From Topomyia yanbarensis (taxonomy: Eukaryota > Arthropoda > Insecta > Diptera > Culicidae): 64,000 bases of DNA. How positions within the stretch are numbered: position 1 is the first letter of the stretch; each line of letters opens with the position of its first letter. Both the position numbers and the translations under genes were made by a program. The notes beneath the pieces are model-generated. The model had not been told where the DNA came from, did no database searches, and saw nothing but the letters and a program-made list of their open reading frames with translations. The stretch covers positions 8,881,343-8,945,342 of the forward strand of contig NC_080671.1 in NCBI RefSeq assembly GCF_030247195.1, given 5' to 3'. Positions 58,719-64,000 of this stretch are shown in pieces.

Positions 58719-58925
58719 GCGGTGACCACGATTGCAGATCAATGTATCAAATCAAAACTCGATAAATTCCATTAGCATACACTGATAAAAATGTAAACGT
58801 TATGCCTATTGATTTTACACATAAATTGTGGCAATTAGCGGTGGCACTATGCACTATTTGCTGACTCATAAACCTAATGTGTGTATTTACACGAAATATT
58901 ATTACGAAAAATTCTGCAAAAAATC

Positions 58926-59036
58926 TATTATTTAGTTCAATCCCTGGTTGAGTCGGTTATGGCCTACGGAATGTCTCAAATAAACGATCTGGAAAACGTA
59001 AACGAGAGCCTTCTTGACTTAGCGTTCATTAGTGAT
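58926..59036 (+). pseudogene. LINE endonuclease fragment, left of the inserted transposon
   Basis: The open translation includes LVQSLVESVMAYGMSQINDL and NVNESLLDLAFISD. The last motif (LLDL-F-S) is typical of the late endonuclease domain of jockey/CR1-like non-LTR elements. The frame is cut by the insertion at 59039. Its continuation (NAPGIVVDPLGFDFTRCDFE) is found after 61420, so both parts belong to one LINE. Confidence 0.75.
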
Positions 59037-59038
59037 TA

Positions 59039-61415
59039 GGGGGTCCTCTACTCTCACGGTTTCAAAAAATCGAGTTAAAATCATATTCCTTGGCATGTTT
59101 CTGGGAACCGAAAGGTACCCATCTCCGGCCGTTTCTGAGATACTAAGCGCGGCGCACCACGATAGCGCCTGTCTATGGAAAAAATCATTGTTTAAAGAAT
59201 TCACTGGTTCATTCTCGACTGTTTATGTATATGTGATCGTCTGTGAACGATTTCTTGTTGTTTTTCATTCATGTGGGGTTCTCGTCTGAGTTCAGTATTC
59301 AATCGGATTTCTTGCAGGTCGCACCTCAGTCGTTTTAAGTGGTAACGTCACTATATCGGAATCTTTCGATTAAAAATGGATAGAAAGGGTAGGAAAACAA
59401 AGGGTTATTCTCTTGTCGCTGGCCGCATTAAAAAGAGAAAGAATAGTAGCTCTTTATTGGCGAAGTACGATACCAAATTTGCAAGTGCGTCGGCGCGAAA
59501 ATTAAGCGGTAGGCGATTGTTAGGAGCAGTGATTTCTGCGGCTTTTTCTTATTGCTTCATTGAGTTTGATACCGTCTTCAGTGCTATTTCGGAAAAGGTT
59601 GTTTGCAAAACGTGCCAAGGAAAAGTGGAATTTCTTCGAAGTGACAATCGTGGACCGGGATTTATCCTTATCATGCGCTGCGCAAAATGTAGAGAAAAAT
59701 CTGTACCGTGTTGTCCTAAAATTAATGGCGCTTACGAAATGAACCGACGGTTGGTATTCGTGTTTCGTTTGCTTGGTGTGGGACATGAGGGATTGAATAA
59801 GTTTTGTGGTTTCATGGATATTTGTACTGGAATTGCAAACAAAACTTATTATCAACTTATTGATAACATCGAAATCGCCGCAGCTTCAGTCTACGACTCC
59901 GTGTTACGGATCGCTGTGAACGAGGAGAAAGCAATGAACACAGAACATGGAAATGTTGCCGAAAATTTGACTGTTTCGAGAGATGGTACCTGGAAGAAGC
60001 GAGGCTTCTCTTCCTTATTCGCTACACTTATTAGGGGTTTCAGTGGGAAGGTGGTGGACACGGTGGTAAAGTCAAGCTTTTGTCAAACGTGTATCATAAA
60101 AAAAATCGACAGGCGTGAACGCCGAAGAATTCGCGGAATGGTATGAAAGCCATAAGAACGATTGCACTATTAATCATTCAGGCAGTGCTGGGAAAATGGA
60201 AATCGATGACATCGTAGAAATGTTCCTAAATGGGGACAATATAATCGTACGGAAGAAAGAATGCATCGGGCATGTGGAGAAGCGTATGGGAACGAGATTA
60301 CGAAAACTGAAGAAAGAAAACAAAGGTATCGGTGGGAAAGTTGACGGACAAATTGATCGGCGAGCTAACAAAATTTTATGGGCTGGCGATTCGGAGCAAA
60401 AGAAACTTTAGAATCTTTCGAACATGTCAGGATCCCAATCGCTCCTTCCATCGTAGAATTATTGAAACCCATCTACGAAAGTCTATCATCTAATGATTTA
60501 TTAGAAAGATGCTTAGGAGCGCCAAAACACTTGCATTCTGGCAGGCAGGTGGTCAATGTTGCGACTTATTTGGCAGTCAGCATCTTCAACCAAGGATTTT
60601 CATCGATATTACAAGCTATGGAGGTGATGGGAATTACCTTGGGGACTGAAGCTGAAAGATGTGCTACTCGACTCGACGGTGAACGTATCACTCGCTATGA
60701 ACGCAAAGTGGGTGTCGCTGCAAAACAGGCCCGAATTCAACAAAGGGAGCAAAATGTCGACAACCAAGAATAGTTTCGTGATAAGGAAGGAGAACTCTAA
60801 GGCCCCGGTATAGCAGATTATCTTGTAAAGTACTACAATTGAGTTATACACTGTACTTTACCTTTAAACGCGTTTTCCCGAAAGCAGTGTTTTTAAGGGT
60901 TTAAGTAAGACTTTTCATAGAAGTACTGGTTCGATTTCAAATATTGTTTCTCCAATTGTTCAGAAAACATACCGCTATGTTTGGTCGGGAGGGATTTACA
61001 AAATTTCAATTTGTTCCATTTTTATGGCCTTTAATAGGCCAAAAAATAACGTAAATATTAGAAATTTTCACAAATCGTTACATAACTTTTACAAATTATA
61101 AAATAAAAGAAATCCCTCTGGTCTAAACATAGCCAACGTGACTATGATTATAAAAATATGAGTTTTTTGATTACAGATTACCCAATTTGCCAAAACTTTA
61201 CTTAAACGGGACTCATGCTGTTTCAACATCAATGTCATCATTGAATTTTCAAGGTCGCGAGAAATTTTTCTTTTCGTTTTCAAATGTAAAATTGAAAAGT
61301 CAAAACATGTATCTTCAAAATAAAAAAAAAAAGTTTCAAAATCTATTGAGTAGATGCTTTACAATTTATTCCCAAAAAAGTGTTCAATTTTAGGCCTCGT
61401 GAGTAGAGGACCCCC
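59039..61415 (+). mobile_element. DNA transposon inserted into a LINE
   Basis: The terminal inverted repeat is GGGGGTCCTCTACTC, exact at both ends (59039-59053 and 61401-61415) and continuing imperfectly for a few bases. Left flank is TTA (59036-59038) and right flank is TTAA (61416-61419), compatible with a TTA or a decayed TTAA duplication but not with the 8-9 bp expected of classical Mutator elements. It encodes the Mutator-like-domain transposase relic at 59376-60774. Superfamily assignment is open; Kolobok-like is one possibility. The element is younger than the LINE it interrupts. Confidence 0.85.
59376..60774 (+). pseudogene. Mutator-like-domain transposase, broken and internally deleted
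   Basis: The first frame (59376-60146) starts with a basic N-terminus and holds a Cys cluster (VCKTCQGKVEFL with CAKCREKSVPCC), then RLLGVGHEGLNKFCGFMDI and LTVSRDGTWKKRGFSSL. The Asp in the last motif is the likely first catalytic residue. A frame change near 60110 leads to NAEEFAEWYESHKNDC, HSGSAGKMEIDDIVEMFL and VRKKECIGHVEKRMGTRL. Between EMFL and the following NGD the family block with the second acidic residue is missing. Another frame change near 60330 precedes the C-terminal frame with LLERCLGAPKHLHSG, where a block expected to contain a TQN-NE motif is missing, and FNQGFSSILQAMEVMGI. This family (PF20700-like, 'Mutator-like transposase') is common in arthropods. The gene is non-functional. 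Confidence 0.8.
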
Positions 61416-61419
61416 TTAA

Positions 61420-63353
61420 GCAAAACGCTCCTGGTATTGTTGTTGATCCCCTTGGCTTTGATTTTACCCGCTGTGATTTCGAGAGGCTCAACACATTGTT
61501 CGCCGAAGTTCATTGGGAGGAATTTCTTGCTGGTTGCAGTATTAATGAAGCTGTGACAAATATGTATGACAAAATGTATGCTATATTTCGTGATGTTGTT
61601 CCTGTGAAGCGACCTCGTCGTCCGCGTGGTAAAAAGCAGCCTTGATGGAAGAACGAGCTACAGAATCTTCGAAACCGTCTTCGCAAGGTTAGGAAACGAT
61701 ACTTTCGCTGGAGAGATGATCGGCCACAAAGCTGAGCTGCATGCCATTGAGAGCGAATATAACTCTTTGCTTGCGCATTGCTTTCGTTGCTGTATTCATC
61801 GCACGGAGGAGAACCTGAAGCAGGACCCCAATTCATTTTGGTCATTTGTAAGAAGCCGTAAGCAGTCGTCCGGAATCCCACAACATGTTAGTTACAACGC
61901 AATTACAGCCGAGTCCCCGATTGAATCGGCAAATCTATTCTCATCCTTTTTTCAAAGTGTGCAAAGTAATAACCGACCACCTTTGTCTGAAGCATATTTG
62001 AATAGTCTGCCGTTGTTCGATTTGAATATGTCGCTATTCAATTTCTCGCCGCGTGATGTGGAGCTGAAGTTGCAGTCTATTGATGGTTCTAAGGGTGCTG
62101 GTCCGGATGGCTTACCGCCTATCTTCTACAAGAGCTGTGCTGTAACGTTGGCTGTTTCTGCGAGTATAATTTTCAACAGGTCATTGTCCGAAGGAATTTT
62201 CCCACGTGTCTGGAAGACAGCATCTATTACACCGATCCACAAGGCAGCTAGCATCCACGATGTTGAAAATTATCGAGCCATTTCAATTTGGAGCTGCGTT
62301 CGATAGGGTGCCTCATTTGTTAATCGTGGCCAAATTTGAGCGAATGGGACTTCCTGAGTGGCTGACACGGTGGATAATGTCATACCGCACCGAGCGTAGC
62401 GCGTTTGTGCGCATTGATAAAACGAAATCATCTCCGTTTGTGATAGAGTCGGGCGTGCCTCAGGGAAGTCATTTGGGCCCGCTACTGTTTATTTTATTCG
62501 TAAACGATTTATGCTCCGCTATACAGTCTCCTAAGTATATGTTTGCTGATGATCTGAAATTTTTCCATGTAATTGCGTCGGCAGTTGATTGCTGTGCTAT
62601 TCAAGCCGATATTGATATGCTGCTAAATTGGTGTACTCATAACGGGATGGAAGTAAATGTGCAGAAGTGCAATGTGATATCGTTCTGTCGAAACAGACAT
62701 TCGATTATAGAATGGCAGAAAGGAGTATCAACCGAGTTAATACGATAAAGGACCTAGGCATTTTCCTCGATAATAAACTAAATTTCGCGCAGCACATTGC
62801 AATGACTACAGCCAAGGCCTATGCCGTGCTGGGGTTCATTAAACGAAACACGCAGCAATTCAGTGGTATTTATTGCCCAAAAATGCTCTTTTGTGCACTC
62901 GTGCGTAGCATCCTGGAGTACGGCGTGCTTGTGTGGGCACCCTATCATGCTTTTCAAATCAATCGCATCGAACGAATTCAGCGTCACTGTGTTCGTTACG
63001 CTCTGCGGTTACTACTTTAGACTGATCCTATTCGTCTACCGCCCTATGAACATCAATGCAATCTTCTACGTTTGCCAACTCTTGCAAGTCGGAGGATAAT
63101 GCTGCAACGGCTCTTCGTGTTCGATCTTCTGGGAAACAATATAGATAGCCCGGAGTTGCTGAGACATTTCCGATTCAACGTACCACCTAGACCCACCAGA
63201 CGAACTGATTTCTTTCGGTTACCGATGTATCGTATTCTTTTTTCTCAAAACAATCCGTTCAATGTATGCTGTCGTAATTTTAATTATGTAGCTGACGAGT
63301 ATGATTTTAACATTACTAAGACTACCTTTAAACATAGAATTATTATTAATTAA
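61420..63353 (+). pseudogene. LINE (jockey/CR1-like) RT region, broken
   Basis: After the inserted transposon the frame resumes with NAPGIVVDPLGFDFTRC. A TGA replaces Trp at about 61645, followed by WKNELQNLRNRLRKVRKRYF and a frame change near 61730. RT continues with NSFWSFVRSRKQSSGIP, DGSKGAGPDGLPPIFYKS and WKTASITPIHK. A deletion of roughly 100 residues then joins ENYRAISI to AFDRVPHLL. The downstream frame has ESGVPQGSHLGPLLFILFVN and MFADDLKFF (catalytic FADD), then further frames with LGFIKRNT, VRSILEYGVLVWAPY and a C-terminus ending near 63353. A TAAA tail follows. The clade is not resolved from sequence alone. Confidence 0.82.
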
Positions 63354-63385
63354 GGAGCTGTCTATACGAGAAAATTGAAGACCAG

Positions 63386-63387
63386 TA

Positions 63388-63442
<55 letters not shown>

Positions 63443-63460
63443 AAAAATAAATAAAATGAA
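63386..63460. repeat. TAAA tetranucleotide tail of the LINE
   Basis: About 16 TAAA units start 33 bp after the last LINE codon and pass into imperfect A/T-rich repeats. The position marks it as the 3' tail of the non-LTR element. Confidence 0.9.
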
Positions 63461-63700
63461 TAGAAGGATTAATATAAATCAAATTAATAAAATAAATAAA
63501 AAAATCAGCGATATTAAAAAGTAATAGAATTAATAGAATAAATTAAATTGTGTGACTGAACAAAATTAGTCAGATTATTAAAATAAATAAAATGTATGAA
63601 CACGAAAAATAACATAAAATGGCTTAACACGAAAAAAGTGAATAAAATAAATGAATGATACGAATAAGATGCATGAGATAATAAACTGCTATCTACTGTT
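63461..63700. other. A/T-rich spacer, no gene
   Basis: Imperfect AATAAA and AATGAAT repeats derived from or extending the TAAA tail, up to the R1-clade fragment. No coding content. Confidence 0.6.
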
Positions 63701-63712
63701 TCGTCATCGATA

Positions 63713-64000
63713 ATCCGATATGGGGTTCCTGCCTGGAGTGCTGCGCTGAATACCAAGCAGAACCGTGAAAAGCTAAACAGGACATTCCGGCTGATGGCCG
63801 TACGAGTCGCGAGTGCCTACAGAACAATATCATCGGAGGCAGTATGCGTTATTGCCGGGATGATCTCCATCTGCATCACCATGGCGGAGGACGTGGAATG
63901 CTACCAGCGGCGAAATGCACGTAACACTTGCGCTAGGAGACTGGTCCGAGCGGACTCGTTGACTAAATGGCAACAGGAGTGGGACAACGCGGAGAAAGGA
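63713..64000 (+). pseudogene. R1-clade C-terminal fragment, running off the window
   Basis: An open frame from 63713 to the window end reads IRYGVPAWSAALNTKQNRE, TFRLMAVRVASAYRTISSEA, VCVIAGMISICITMAEDVEC and LTKWQQEWDNAEKG. It corresponds to the part of the 41264-43538 element around ILRYGGPSWARA but differs at many residues, so it is a different R1-clade family. The left edge falls in A/T-rich DNA and only this C-terminal part is visible. It lacks a start codon because it is an internal fragment. Confidence 0.85.

Noticed and set aside
59039..61415. 8- or 9-bp target duplication expected of a Mutator element
   Set aside because: The flanks GTGATTA and TTAAGCA share only TTA; no 8-9 bp match exists.
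1..64000. tRNA or rRNA genes
   Set aside because: No B-box-like GGTTCGAATCC with a matching A-box and cloverleaf, and no rRNA-like conserved segment was seen on either strand.

Overview
The window is eukaryotic, AT-rich, intergenic or intronic DNA packed with transposable-element relics. The best fit is a culicine (Aedes-like) mosquito. This is an inference from three things: a mariner transposase of the ITmD37E type described from mosquitoes, BEL/Pao and R1-clade retrotransposon fragments, and interspersed repeats that resemble ones I recall from Aedes genomes. I found no rRNA, no tRNA, no CRISPR array and no intact host gene. The only host-gene hint is one weak candidate first coding exon at 27552-27616.

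Layout. 1-7.2 kb: a nested pile of short inverted-repeat elements (several copies of a TTTGCCTTTCTCAT-ended family, two CCGTAAA-ended elements, one TTAA-flanked element, one small hAT MITE) plus a 190-bp ATGT microsatellite. 7.2-11.3 kb: mostly unique DNA with one foldback. 11.4-14.5 kb and 15.1-18.7 kb: two large non-coding hAT-type elements, each with 8-bp target duplications and arrays of subterminal repeats, each carrying another element inside. 20.5-25.6 kb: a broken BEL/Pao LTR retrotransposon with one candidate LTR. 25.6-29.9 kb: mostly unique DNA. 29.9-39.8 kb: dense short DNA transposons, a mariner with a nearly full transposase frame, and a Tc1-like relic. 40.5-43.5 kb: a foldback and a 3' R1-clade LINE relic. 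44-52.8 kb: mostly unique DNA. 53.9-58.7 kb: a third and largest hAT-type element (4.8 kb). 58.9-63.5 kb: a LINE split by a 2.4-kb DNA transposon that encodes a decayed Mutator-like-domain transposase. 63.7-64.0 kb: the start of another R1-clade fragment that runs off the window.

The coding relics are all dead. The BEL pol has lost the RT catalytic box and most of the integrase core. The mariner has a nonsense codon and a catalytic Glu-to-Lys change. The R1 and LINE RTs have internal deletions. The Mutator-like transposase has lost two conserved blocks. The most informative structures are the exact target-site duplications and nested insertions, which give a relative order of insertion. One element (15440-16604) can be checked against an empty site inside the same host transposon, because its host has long inverted arms. 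I did not find a new biochemical system. The most novel material is the set of large, apparently non-coding hAT-type elements with long inverted arms and subterminal repeat arrays.
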